A DNA stretch of 64,000 nucleotides from Rhizophagus clarus (Eukaryota; Glomeromycota; Glomeromycetes; Glomerales; Glomeraceae). Below the pieces are notes generated by a model that saw nothing but the letters and a program-made list of their open reading frames with translations, had not been told where the DNA came from and did no database searches. Below are positions 54,353 to 64,000 of the stretch, one piece after another (position 1 is the stretch's first letter; every line of letters starts with the position of its first letter). Position numbers and translations under genes: made by a program. The stretch covers positions 558,001-622,000 of the forward strand of contig BLAL01000066.1 in NCBI GenBank assembly GCA_015698045.1, read 5' to 3'.

Positions 54353-55452
54353 ATGCCTAAAGAATTTAGTGAAGACTTATATTGGCGCATTATTTATCTT
54401 TATATCGATGGTTTGTCAACTGTAGAAATTGCCAATACATTGCATATGAGTAAGGGCGTTGTAAATAAAATAAAAAAGAGATATAACCGCTGGGCTTGTG
54501 TTATAAATCCTTTTAGAGGTGTTCCTGGACGAAGAAAGCTCTTTAACAGAAGAGATATGATTATACTTAGAAATCTTGTTAGCGAAAAAGTGGACTGGTA
54601 TTTAGATGAGTTAGTATATGAAATGGAATCTCTAACAGGGAAAAGAGCGTCTATTGCAGCACTTTGGCGGTCACTTCAGTATTTAGGAATTACTAGAAAA
54701 AAGGTAAATATATTATTTGATATTTATTATAAATAATTGATGTAATAAAATTACTAAAAGTTTTTTTTGCTATGTAGTTACAAAAAGCAGCATTAGAAAG
54801 AAATGAAATCGTACGTGCACATTATTTAGCTACAATTGGTGAGCATTATACTCGAAATCAACTTATTTTTATTGATGAAAGTGCTAAAGATGAAAGAAGT
54901 CTCTCCCGACTATATGGATATTCACTTAGAAATACTCCTGCTCAAAAAAAAGTGGTTTTTGTAAGAGGGAAACGATATACCATTCTGCCTGCTCTTACAC
55001 TAGATGGATTTGTTGCTATTGATATATTTGAAGGATCATGTGATAAAAAGAAATTTGTTGACTTTGTTCTTGATCAAGTGGTAAGCAACAACATGAATTT
55101 TTATTTTATTTGTTTATACAATTGACAAGATCATTATTTTTTTTAGGTGCCAATAATGAATCCATATCCAGGAAACAATAGTGTTATTGTAATGGATAAT
55201 GCTAGAATTCATCATGATAATGAATTAGTGGCTTTATTAGAGGGATTAGGATGCCATGTTGTCTTTCTTCCACCTTATTCTCCAGATTTTAATCCAATTG
55301 AAACTGCGTTTTCAACCATCAAATCATGGATTAGACATAATCGTGATTTTATGAAAGCTTGTAATGATCCTATATATGCATTATTAGTTGCATGTAGTCA
55401 AATTACACCTCAAATGGCACAAACATTTTTTGAAGCATCAATTTATGTTTAG
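54353..55452 (+). CDS. Tc1/mariner (DD34E) transposase, three exons, intact
   Basis: Exons 54353-54703, 54778-55080 and 55147-55452 join in phase 0 (introns 74 and 66 nt, donors GTAAAT and GTAAGC) to give 319 residues without a stop. N-terminus: helix-turn-helix EDLYWRIIYLYIDGLSTVEI, ANTLHMSKGVVNKIKKRYNR, then PGRRKLFNRRD. Catalytic DDE_3 domain: LIFIDESAKDE (Asp150), VIVMDNARIHH (Asp235), PPYSPDFNPIE (Glu270); 34 residues separate the second Asp and the Glu. The DESAxDER and GYS features resemble the intron-containing Tc1/mariner group of basidiomycetes and Glomeromycotina rather than classical Tc1. Introns in a transposase allow splicing control. Likely functional. Confidence 0.9.
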
Positions 55453-55547
55453 AATACTAATTTTATTAGAAATTTATTTAGAAGTCAATTTATTAGATTT
55501 ATTAGAAAAAAATAAAAGATATATTCAACTACATATAAGAAAAAATT

Positions 55548-57248
55548 TCAAAATCTTTGAGCTGCTTGTTTGATATTTTTCTGCCACCCAATCTTTACTA
55601 CTCCTAGTCGTTGCAATTGCTCATCTGACAATTCTTTGATTATATTTACAGTAATTTCTTCTTCAAGAAAAGTATTCTCAAAATTAGAATACACATTGCA
55701 ATTATGTTTGTGATCTAGACTATTGAGAAATTCTCCAATTGAAGGTAATGAATTTAGTGATGCTAAATTAGCATTTGAATTATTAGAATTATGCGTTGTT
55801 GATTGTTCTTGAAAAGTAGAATGTTGATAAAATTGGGATGGTAATTGAATAATGATAGGAACAGGAGTAGTGGGTGCGTGACTAACTTGTGCTTGCATTG
55901 CCAAATTATTCTTATTGACGGATATACTTGATTTGACATCAAATGTTGGATAAGAGGGAGGTACTTCATAGGTAGTTCCTTTGTTTATCTAATAAAAATA
56001 ATAAAAGATTTTTATTTTTATTATGCAAAACAAAATTATTTCTGTTGAAAATCTTACTATTTCACGAGCCCAAAGTTGTAGTCTTGCAGGATTGAGTTGC
56101 AAATGGCGATTTTCTTGAACAAAACATGGTGTTGCATGTATATTACATTTATACATTTCACATAAAGTAGAAATAACTTCAGATCGGGTCCTTTCTTCTT
56201 TTGATAAATCCTCTTCACGAATAACACGTGATTTTTTTTCTTTGTACGTTGTAATTCTTCAGTTGAAGAAAATTCACTTTCATCTGAACTCTAAAAAAAG
56301 TAAAATGTTAAAATTTATCTATTACAAAATAAATTTACTATAATAAAAAGATTTTACCTTTCTGTGTGATTTTTTTTTCTTTGTTTTATTATCTCTCACA
56401 ACTACTATAATTGACATTTTTTTACCAGCTAAAATCACTCTTTTATACTCACTAATAAATTCTTGAAAATCCAATTCATCTTCAAGTTCATTTGATGGTC
56501 CGCGCGCATTTACTGCTTTATATGAGATCATATAATCCTTTGACATGACTTTTTTCCTCAAAGACTTTTGAACAACTAAATTTATTTTCTCTATAAACTT
56601 ATTATAATTGACAGGTTCAATACTCAAAGTTTTTGCCGTAGGATCTTTTATATTTTTACTTTTAACAATAATCTGCACTTTTATTTCTTCAAGATCACTA
56701 TCTTCTTCTTCCTCTACATCATAATCACCATTTTCCTCTTCAGAATAGTCACTACTCACCAAAGAGAATATTTGATCTTCTTTATTAACATAATCAACCT
56801 CTCTTTCATTTGATGGATCTTCTTTCTTTTCATTAACATTAACAACTTCTTTTTCGTTTGATGAACCATCTAAAGCAATTATATTATCATCATTTTCTTT
56901 TTTTTGAATTTGTTGTGCTTTTTTATCAGCACTTCTATATCGCTGGATTTGACTATTACAAGTGCTACAAAAGGTATAAGAAAATGGCTTTTCAAAGTTA
57001 CTATTATAGCCAAACTTGATATTAGCATCAAATAAATATTTATTTGCTGTTGGAAATGATAAGTCTGGAGTAAAAGAACGCTGATAAATTTGTTGCCCGC
57101 GTTTTGGATATTTAGTTCTTGTTGGTTGCTTATTTTTATTACATTTACATGGATTTTGTTGTGGAAATTCAAAACAATATAAACATTTTTGGCATGAATA
57201 ACATGTACCTAAGAGGTACTTACAATTAACTTCTGTAACTTCTGCCAT
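55548..57248 (-). CDS. Cys-rich, acidic, SAM-like domain protein encoded within the Tc1/mariner element
   Basis: Minus strand, exons 57248-56358, 56290-56058 and 55988-55548; introns of 67 and 69 nt have GTAAAA/GTAAGA donors and T-rich acceptors. Exon 1: Cys-rich N-terminus (CKYLLGTCYSCQKCLYCFEF, later CKCNK and TFCSTCNSQIQRYR), likely zinc-binding; a long acidic stretch (SDYSEEENGDYDVEEEEDSD); then a helical part with MISYKAVNARGPSNELEDEL. Exon 2: EVISTLCEMYKCNIHATPCF and HLQLNPARLQLWAREI. Exon 3: Pro/Gln-rich linker, then SIGEFLNSLDHKHNC, FENTFLEEEITVNIIKELSD, EQLQRLGVVKIGWQKNIKQA, a good match to a sterile alpha motif (SAM) fold. One base is missing in the T8 run at 56232-56239 in exon 2. 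It ends 95 bp from the transposase stop. Function unknown; a regulatory or targeting partner of the transposase is inference. Confidence 0.7.
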
Positions 57249-57470
57249 TTGAATAGCTTTAGACGCGAAAAATTCAACTTTTTTTTCGTGATATTTTATT
57301 TAAGCACTAAATTAGAAAAGAGTGACACTGCAGAACACATGATCACTAAAAAAAAATTGTTTTTTAGTTGTTTTCGAGTGTTTTCGGTGTTTTCGGTGTT
57401 TTCAGTTAGATAATTTTAATTGATCGATAAATCACCTGATCACACTAATTCGAAAACGGCGATAATTAAT

Positions 57471-58129
57471 AACTACAGTTAAATTCTGATAAAATGATAC
57501 ATTAAGATTTATATGAAATTTTGAAAAATATATTATTATATCAAAATTATATTAATATTTATATATTCTTATATATAGTGAGAAAATGAAATTTTATTAT
57601 TATATCAAATTTTTAATATATATTGATATATTGGATATCAGTATATTAAAATTAAACTGTTATATATTATCAGTTAGTGAAAATAACATTTCTTATATTA
57701 ATTATTAATTAAAATAATTTTGTGTAATCATTGAATATTTTATTATATAGTTAAAAAGAAATTTTTAATATAACATTTATATAAATTAAGTAAATTAATA
57801 GTTTGTTATATGTATTATAAATTTTTATCATCATTTTCTTTTTTGTAATATTATTTTTTTTTTGCATATACAAAAAAATTTGTCCTAACAATAAAGTTTT
57901 TTAAAAACATAACTTAAAAACAGATGTGAAATACAATTTAAATAATAAAAATATATGTAATTTTATAAGAAAAAAAAGGTTTATTAAATTAAAAAAGGCA
58001 GTTATTTAAAAAGTTTTTATATAAACTACAAAAAACCAATTTTTATAATAAAAAAATTTTTTTTGATTTCAATAAAATTTTTGATAAAAACTTTTTTTTA
58101 ATCAGTAATTATTTCATTTTTAAATATAA
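57471..58129. other. AT-rich gene-free stretch
   Basis: No coding remnant or terminal repeat. Extreme A/T content. Confidence 0.5.
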
Positions 58130-58764
58130 TTTGATAAAGGGTGAATTTATTCCTCACCCCGGGTGAGATTTGATATTACTCACCCCTATCACGTGATCAA
58201 TATTTTGACTGACTAATTTTTAATTGGCTGATTTTTTTAACTTAAATTTTCCGTTATCAGTTTAAAAAATTCTGTAACGTAACAATTTTTTTTTTTCGCG
58301 AAACATTTTATTTTATTCCTTTAAAGTTTACTGAATAGAAGAATGAAACACAATTATTCAAAATCAAAACTTTTATCTTTAATATAACTAGTAATAATGA
58401 CATCAAAACCCAATAATAATGATAAAAATGATGATAAAAGACAAAAAAAGATATGATAAATAATGAAAACAAAAGGGAAACAAAATAAAGGTGAAAAGAA
58501 AAAGGAGACAAGATCAAAAAGAAAAGAAAAAGAATATTGATGGAAAAAATAAAACGAAAAGAAAGGGAGACGAAGAAAGAGAAATAAAAGGAAAAAGAAA
58601 CGAAAACAGAAGGGAGAACGAAAGGGAAAGTGGACGATAAGGAGAAAATGAAAGGGGAAAACAAAAGGAAACAAAATCAAAAAATAAAATGAAGATGAAA
58701 GGTGGGAGTAAAATTTGTTAGTAATGATCATAAGAGAATACATTAAAAAAAAAAAAAATTTGAA

Positions 58765-59013
58765 ATGAAACCGAACACCTACCTCGTTTTCAAAGAGATT
58801 CAGCATAGTAGAAAAATCCAGGAAAAAACGAAAGGGCGAAGGAATAAAGATAAAAGGAGCGAAGACAAAACTGAAAAGAAAAATGAGATTGAAAGAGATA
58901 AAGATGAAATTGAAAGAATAATCGCTATTTTCCCTATCCGTGGATCAAGATTTGTAATACAGTATAAAACCAAATTATTACGTTGGATGCTAATTTTTTA
59001 TCGACGGCATTGA
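58765..59013 (+). other. open frame inside the Mutator-like element, possible captured fragment
   Basis: 82 codons: Lys/Glu-rich start, then RIIAIFPIRGSRFVIQYKTK and LLRWMLIFYRRH. The second half is not low-complexity and could be a captured host gene fragment, as Pack-MULEs carry, but it overlaps a purine tract and no family was recognised. Confidence 0.25.
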
Positions 59014-59064
59014 TAAATTATATTTTAATCACTTGATTTTCTAGTGTTCTGGATTCGCAAAATC

Positions 59065-59830
59065 ATGGGACATTAATGGTACAAAATTGTATATAAAAAT
59101 GAAAGGGCATGAAAATAAAAGAAAATGAAACAAAAATAAAGAGACGAAGTTGAAAATGAAAGGTAAAATAAAGGGACAAGGGAGAAAATGAAATAAAGTG
59201 AAGGAAAACAAGATAAGGGGGATGAAGATAAAAACAAAAAGAAAAACAAAACAAAAGAAAAAACGAAGGGGAAAAAGAAAAAGCGGAAACGAAAGGAAAA
59301 AATGAAAGGGAAACAGAAACAAAGGGAAAGGGAAAACGGAAACGAAAGATAATGGAAAAATGAAAGGGAAACGGAAACAAAGGGAAAGGGAAAACGGAAA
59401 TGAAAGATAATAGAAAAAAACAAAAGGGAAAGCGGAAACAAAAGGAGAAAATGAAGGGAAACGGAAACAAAGGGAAAGGCCGAAAGGGAAAGCAGAAACG
59501 AAAGGAAAAAATGAAAGGGAAACGGAAACAAAGGGAAAGGGAAAGCAGAAACGAAAGGAAAAAATGAAAGGGAAATGAAAACAAAAGGAAAGGGAAAGCG
59601 GAAACGAAAGATAATGAAAAAAATGAAAGGGAAAAACGAAAGAGAAAGTAGAAACGAAATGAAAAACAAAATGAAAATGAAAGGGAATACAAATATGAAA
59701 GGATACAAAAACGAAAAGAAAATTAGGGGATAAAGACAAAGATAAAGGGAAATAGAATAAAGAGAACGAATATAAAAAATAAAGACACCCATAAAGAAAA
59801 AAAAAAAATTGAAACAAAGTTAGTAAAAAC
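59065..59830. repeat. purine-rich tandem repeat (GGGAAACGGAAACAAAGGGAAA units)
   Basis: Units of about 40-60 bp with GAAAGGGAAACGGAAACAAA recur at least eight times between 59280 and 59620. On the minus strand this is a polypyrimidine tract; the long Phe-rich frames are artefacts. Confidence 0.8.
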
Positions 59831-60164
59831 GAAACAAAATCAAAAAAGAAAAAAGAAAAAAGAATTAAAGAAACGAAAAAATCATACCTTTGAGCGTGAA
59901 ATCGTAGGAGCCCAAAACCTAAAAGAAAGAAAGAAAAGAAATTAGAAACGACAAAAAATAAAATAAAAAATAAAAAAGAAAGAAGCGACATACCTGATAG
60001 CTGATACCCGTGTATTTTTCGACGCGAAACTAAAAAACCTAAATAAGGCGTAAACAAATAGTGGCAGTTTGGCCGTATAAAGTTTCATCAGCCAATCAAA
60101 ATTTATTACATAATAAGGGGGTGAGAAATCACCCGGGTGAGAAATAAATTTTCTCTTTGATAAA

Positions 60165-60500
60165 ATAAATAATTTTTATTAAGTTTAGAATGATAATTAT
60201 TAATCAGATTTTTTGTTATTTATAAATTTTATTAAAAATTTTTGATTAAAATGCTAATAAAAAATTTTTTTTATTAAAATAATACTATTAAATCTATTTG
60301 GATATTATAAATAATTTTTAATTTTTTTTTTGTCTATTAAAATTAGTAGATCTTTAATATTTAAATTTTAGTATTATAATAATCATATATATTAAAAAAA
60401 AAACTTTAAAAATTTTAAATTTTAGTTTATTTAATATGAAAATAAAATAAAAATTATTTATTCATAGAAAATTTCTTATTGATTATTAGGTCTATTTACT
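60165..60500. other. AT-rich gene-free stretch
   Basis: Nothing recognised. It ends at the presumed 3' end of the minus-strand retroposon. Confidence 0.45.
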
Positions 60501-61527
60501 TTTATTTTTTATTTTTATTGAAACAATTGTCATCTAACTGAAATACAAAAGTAAAACAGATTCAAACAATACAAAGGAAACCCTAAGTAAGCATCGATAG
60601 TCAGTCAATCTGTAGAACTTAAAAAATTAAGATCAGAACCAGTTATCGTAATTATCTCTGGCGAAAGTTAAAGCTAAGCTAAAATAAGCGACACTGCCCT
60701 GCAAAAAAACAATCTATAGCTCCTCAGATATAAATTGTAATTACTTTCACCATGAAGCCTTAACACCTTAACACAACAAAATCCTATAGTCGTTCATTGC
60801 TTGGCAAACTTACTCAAACAAATGAACAAAAAATAAAAAATAAAAAAAGAAAAAAAAAAAAAAATAACACTATTCTACTAAAATAACAACAATTAAGAAA
60901 TTAAAGCTAGCAAATGTTTAACAATATCCATTTTATCATTAGACTTTTTACCCGAAGACTTCTTTTTCTTCTTGTTTTCGATTTTTTGGAAGTCTTCGCT
61001 TGATCCTTGGTAGGTTTAGAATTAGTAGAGCAAGCTTTAGGAGAACTGGAATTCTGCTTATCAGAATTCTTCGTAAGCTTCTTGTTTTTGTTCTGAGAGG
61101 AAATAAGAGAAGTACACCATGAAAGAGAGTGATCTGCACTATTATGGTTAAAAATGAAAGTTATCTTTCGACAAAATTCTACATTTTGATATTTTTCGAA
61201 GTACGCCACAATCTGGGATTTTCCACCTGAATTAAAATGTTTGAGAGCTTTAATCGGATAATGAGAAAAAATAGTTGAAGGTTTATTATGGTCCCATAAT
61301 TGCTAACAATTACTATCTTGAGGTAGGTCATTAAGGTATAAATGGAACTGTTCTCGTCGCTTCCTTTGTTATAGAGACCAGTGTCCTGGGAACCATCGTA
61401 CTGCTTGATCGTCTAATGAGTATTGCCATATACCCTGATCGAAAAATGCCAATGAAAAGATTGAGAGATAAATCTTTATGCGCAACATTTGATACTTGCG
61501 TTGACACTTTGTCGTCATGAATATAAC
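60501..61527 (-). pseudogene. LINE ORF1-like retroposon relic
   Basis: On the minus strand a broken frame reads VRWFPGHWSL, RKRREQFHLYLNDLPQDSN, LWDHNKPSTIFSHYPIKAL, SQIVAYFEKYQNVEFC (61209), then a Ser/Lys-rich tail. This is collinear with IPIRWFPASWNLSERK, FQAVVYNLPDDM and KLIGYFDTWDHVS of the ORF1 at 6.2-6.5 kb. The open 100-codon frame is 61209-60907. CAATAAAAATAAAAA on the minus strand at about 60520-60506 may be the poly(A) signal and tail. No ORF2 follows, so this is a second ORF1-only copy. Confidence 0.55.
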
Positions 61528-61722
61528 TAGGGATGAAAGTTAATTAACCATGGTTAATTAACGGTTAATTTAGTTAATTATAATTAGCTAAGATTGGTTA
61601 ATTAACGGTTAATTTGGTTAATTATAAATTGACCAATCAGAGAAGCAAAATTTTCATCACGTAATCAAATTCTTTTTTTTTGATTATCAATTTTTTTCAT
61701 CTTTTTTTTTTTAATTTTAACA

Positions 61723-63834
61723 ATGACCAAAAAAGAGGTCCTGTCTGAAAACACTGGACAATTATTACACAAAACCAAGTGGAAAATAATAGAAATAATT
61801 TACATCCTCCTGTACAATGTAATTACTATACCAAAATTTTTGACCGGACTGTTCCTTCATGAATGCAAATACACATTGATAAAAAATGCTCCAGAGCACC
61901 AGATAATGCAAAGTTTAAACAAAATGTAGGTTCACAAAATTCTATACCTGAAACTACACAATTTCACCCAAATATTGCATTAAATTCCATTCTTACAGAT
62001 ACATCAAATAGACCTGTAAAATGAATTAAAACCCAAAAAATTGAAAGTTTTGTTGATCGTATGAGTGAAGAAGAACAAGAAGATCTTGAATTTCAATTAG
62101 CACAAGCATTGTATTCAGCTGGAGTTCCATTCTCCTTTGTTGATAATCCACTTGTTATTCAATTTTTTCAACACCTTTGACCAGCTTTCAAGTTGCCAAA
62201 TAGAAAGAAACTAGCTGATGACTTGTTAGATGATGTTTATAATGAAGTAAAAGCACAAGCAGATGAACAAATTTCTAAAGCAAAATCACTTTGCATGGTT
62301 TCTGACGGTTGGTCTAATATTAATCAAGATTCGGTACAAAATTTTATAGTTTGTACTCCTAAACCAATTTTTTTTGATGCCACATTTTCAGGTGAAGAAT
62401 TTCACACAGGAAAGTGGATTGCAAACCAAATAATTCAACAAATGGAAATTATTGGTACTCATAAATTTTTCTCTGTCATTACAGATACAGCTAGTGTAAT
62501 GAAAGCAGCATGGAAACAAATTGAAGAAAAATATTCTCATATTGTTTGTCTTGGATGTAACTCTCATATTATTAATCTATTAATTGGGGATATTTTGAAA
62601 ATTGATGAAATTAAAGATATAGTCAATAATGGCAAGATAATAGTAAATTATTTTAAATCTCATATACAAGCAGCGGTAAAACTAAAACGTATTCAAATTG
62701 AAAATTATAATAAGGAGATTGCATTAATTTTACCAACACTCACATGATGGGTACGCATCTTAGCTGTTTTCAGTCACTTCTAAAATCAAAAATTGCTCTT
62801 GAACAAGTGCTAATGGATCCCAAAATTCGCCAAAAAATAAATAGAGAAGTGAGAAATAATGTATTATCAGAAGAATTTTGGGAAATGGCAGATTTAATAA
62901 CAAAAATTTTAGAGCCAATGGTAGTAATTTTAAAATTGTTTGAGTCTGACACATCTACCCTTTCAATTGTTTATTCCCATTTTAATAAATTAATAAACAA
63001 AATTAGCGAACTTTCTTGTGAATTTTCTGAATATATTCAACAGCTTATTCATAAACGATGGGAGTATTCATACCATCCTGTTATGATGGCTGCTTATATG
63101 TTAGATCCACATTTTTTAGAAGAAAGTGAAGATGCAGATATAGAGGCAATTGGGTATGCTGAGTTTACAGAATTCACAAATAGAAGATTTGGTCAGGAGG
63201 AATCCATAAAATTGTTTGCAGAATTAGTAGTGTTTCGTTAAAAAAATTCACCATATGGGGTTTTTGCAATAGAAAAGTACGAAACTCAAAAAAATTTTTA
63301 AATTTATTTTATATACTAATTATGTTTTTTATATTAAAATAAGTGTAAATTTAATATTAATTAAATTTTTTTTTTTTTTGAGTTTCGTACCTTTCTATTG
63401 CAAAGACCCCATATGATAACGAAACAATTTGGTTATCATCATCCGTTCTTAATCCATCCATATGGTGGCAATCTTGGCCAAAAAGTGAGCTTCAGCAGTT
63501 AGCTATCAAAATTCTTTCAATTCCGACATCATCTGCAGCTGCTGAAAGAAATTTTTCAACCTTCAGATTTATTTATAATAAAATCTGTAATCGATTACAA
63601 AATGATCATGTAAAAAAATTGGTTTTTATTTATGGAAATCTTTGGATGCACAAAAGGGGTTTGAAACTTAAAAAAAATAAATTTATACATGATCAGTGAA
63701 AAATTGATAATAACGATAATGGTAATGATATTGGTAATAATAGTAATAATCATATTGATAATGATAATGATTCAGATGATGATAAATTTATTGGGTTGGA
63801 ATTAAATATTACAGATATAGTAGCTGACGAATAA
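61723..63834 (+). pseudogene. hAT transposase (DUF659 and dimerisation domains), broken
   Basis: BED-like residue near 61860 (HIDKKCSRAPDNAKF), then IESFVDRMSEEEQEDLEFQL, and from 62193 a DUF659-type core: SLCMVSDGWSNINQDSVQNF, GKWIANQIIQQMEIIG, VITDTASVMKAAWKQIEEKY and CLGCNSHIINLLIGDIL. After a one-base loss at 62746-62756 comes FWEMADLITKILEPMVVILK and KRWEYSYHPVMMAAYMLDPH. The C-terminal hAT dimerisation motif LAIKILSIPTSSAAAERNFS lies at 63500, and an Asp/Asn tail ends at TAA 63832. In-frame TGA at 62178 and 62744 sit where Arg is expected, plus TAA at 63239. A MITE at 63257 splits the gene. Confidence 0.82.
63253..63414. mobile_element. 154-bp MITE inside the hAT transposase gene
   Basis: Element 63257-63410: GGGGTTTTTGCAATAGAAAA at the left is mirrored by the reverse complement GGGGTCTTTGCAATAGAAAG at the right, arms about 38 bp around an AT-rich loop. 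Flanks share ATAT (63253-63256, 63411-63414), compatible with a TA or 4-bp duplication. Removing the element and one flank copy restores the reading frame of the transposase across the site. Confidence 0.88.
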
Positions 63835-64000
63835 AATGTTTTGATTTTTTGATAATAAAATTTAAAATTTTAAACGTTATATACATTATAAATAAAAATC
63901 TTATAAATAATAAAATATTATTTTAGTCCGAATTAACATAATTCAGTAGTTTTTGGGCAAAATTATAAAAGTTTAATTAACCGTTAATTAACTGTTAAAT

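Larger units (their letters stand above)
54036..57470. mobile_element. two-gene Tc1/mariner-type element, perfect 29-bp terminal inverted repeats
   Basis: Element 54040-57466. The 29-bp left terminus (ATTATCGCCGTTTTCGAATT..., 54040-54068) is matched without error by the reverse complement of 57438-57466. TAAT flanks both sides (54036-54039, 57467-57470); the canonical TA duplication would lie within this. It contains a three-exon transposase (+) and a convergent three-exon gene (-). At 3.43 kb it is more than twice the length of an ordinary Tc1 element because of the second gene. Perfect ends and an open transposase point to recent activity. Confidence 0.9.
58130..60164. mobile_element. Mutator-like non-autonomous element, 9-bp duplication
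   Basis: Element 58139-60155, direct repeats TTTGATAAA (58130-58138, 60156-60164). The ends are imperfect 21-bp inverted repeats: GGGTGAATTTATTCCTCACC and, reverse-complemented, GAGAAAATTTATTTCTCACC. Both ends contain CTCACCC(C)GGGTGA palindromes. The interior has two purine-rich tracts. Minus-strand splice-like segments lie near the right end (60040-59998, then 59920-59890) and at 58830-58782 (ends GAAAACGAG before GTAGGTG). A 9-bp duplication is the Mutator class signature; no transposase. Confidence 0.8.
61528..64000 (+). mobile_element. hAT transposon, right end beyond the window
   Basis: Left end TAGGGATGAAAGTTAATTAA at 61528, with repeated GGTTAATTAACGG words; the window closes with TTTAATTAACCGTTAATTAA, the inverted counterpart of these subterminal words. 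TAGGG ends and the encoded protein place it in hAT. The 8 bp before it, AATATAAC (61520-61527), is the predicted duplication, which must recur just outside the window if correct. Confidence 0.85.

Noticed and set aside
54040..57466. Clean TA duplication for the Tc1/mariner-type element
   Set aside because: Both flanks read TAAT, so a TA duplication is compatible but cannot be separated from a 4-bp repeat or chance in AT-rich DNA.

Overview
The window is strongly AT-rich eukaryotic DNA with short spliceosomal introns (about 50-90 nt, GTAAGT-like donors, CTAAT-like branch points), AATAAA/poly(A) 3' ends and a very heavy load of nested transposable elements. The recognisable proteins (LINE ORF1/ORF2, F-box/LRR, Crinkler-type N-terminus, large transposase-like families) match what I know of arbuscular mycorrhizal fungi (Glomeromycotina, Rhizophagus-like). 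That assignment is from memory of the families, not from a search. No prokaryotic features, rRNA, convincing tRNA or CRISPR were seen.

Layout. 0.3-2.3 kb: a six-exon gene for an RS-rich protein with an Asp/Asn tail. 2.4-3.4 kb: repeats and one end of a CACAGGTCGAA-type element. 3.4-18.1 kb: one old minus-strand LINE (about 3.7 kb in five pieces) split by an AGGACC-type element (itself hit by a poly(A) retroposon), a Tc1 element, a 3.5-kb micro-exon-array element and an hAT-like element holding another element. 18.3-21.2 kb: a CACAGGTCGAA element full of tandem micro-exon units. 21.4-27.4 kb: a non-autonomous AGGACC element split by a 4.65-kb P/THAP9-like transposon with 8-bp target duplications. 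27.4-34.4 kb: two decayed DDE-like genes and a 363-bp fold-back element. 35.1-35.9 kb: a small hAT-like element with a perfect 8-bp duplication.

37.6-40.7 kb: a decayed primase/SF3-helicase-like gene. 41.5-42.9 kb: about ten tandem micro-exon units on the minus strand, followed by a short gene of micro-exons on the plus strand. 45-49.5 kb: the most gene-like stretch (coiled-coil, Ser-rich, F-box, F-box/LRR, an unknown protein and a Crinkler N-terminal domain), mostly damaged by in-frame TGA codons. 51.8-54 kb: relic of the AGGACC family and a LINE 3' end. 54.0-57.5 kb: an apparently intact Tc1/mariner-type element with perfect 29-bp inverted repeats, carrying a DD34E transposase and a convergent gene for a Cys-rich plus SAM-like protein. 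58.1-60.2 kb: a Mutator-like non-autonomous element with a 9-bp duplication. 60.5-61.5 kb: an ORF1-only retroposon. 61.5 kb to the end: an hAT element with a broken transposase and a small inserted MITE.

The most unusual signals are (i) tandem arrays of about 40-nt units bounded by good splice acceptor and donor sites, repeated at four or more loci inside transposon-like elements; (ii) the two-gene Tc1/mariner element; (iii) a TIR family sharing CACAGGTCGAA ends, 3-bp duplications and an internal ATGGCGCAA block. Exact insertion boundaries allow a relative chronology of the nested insertions.
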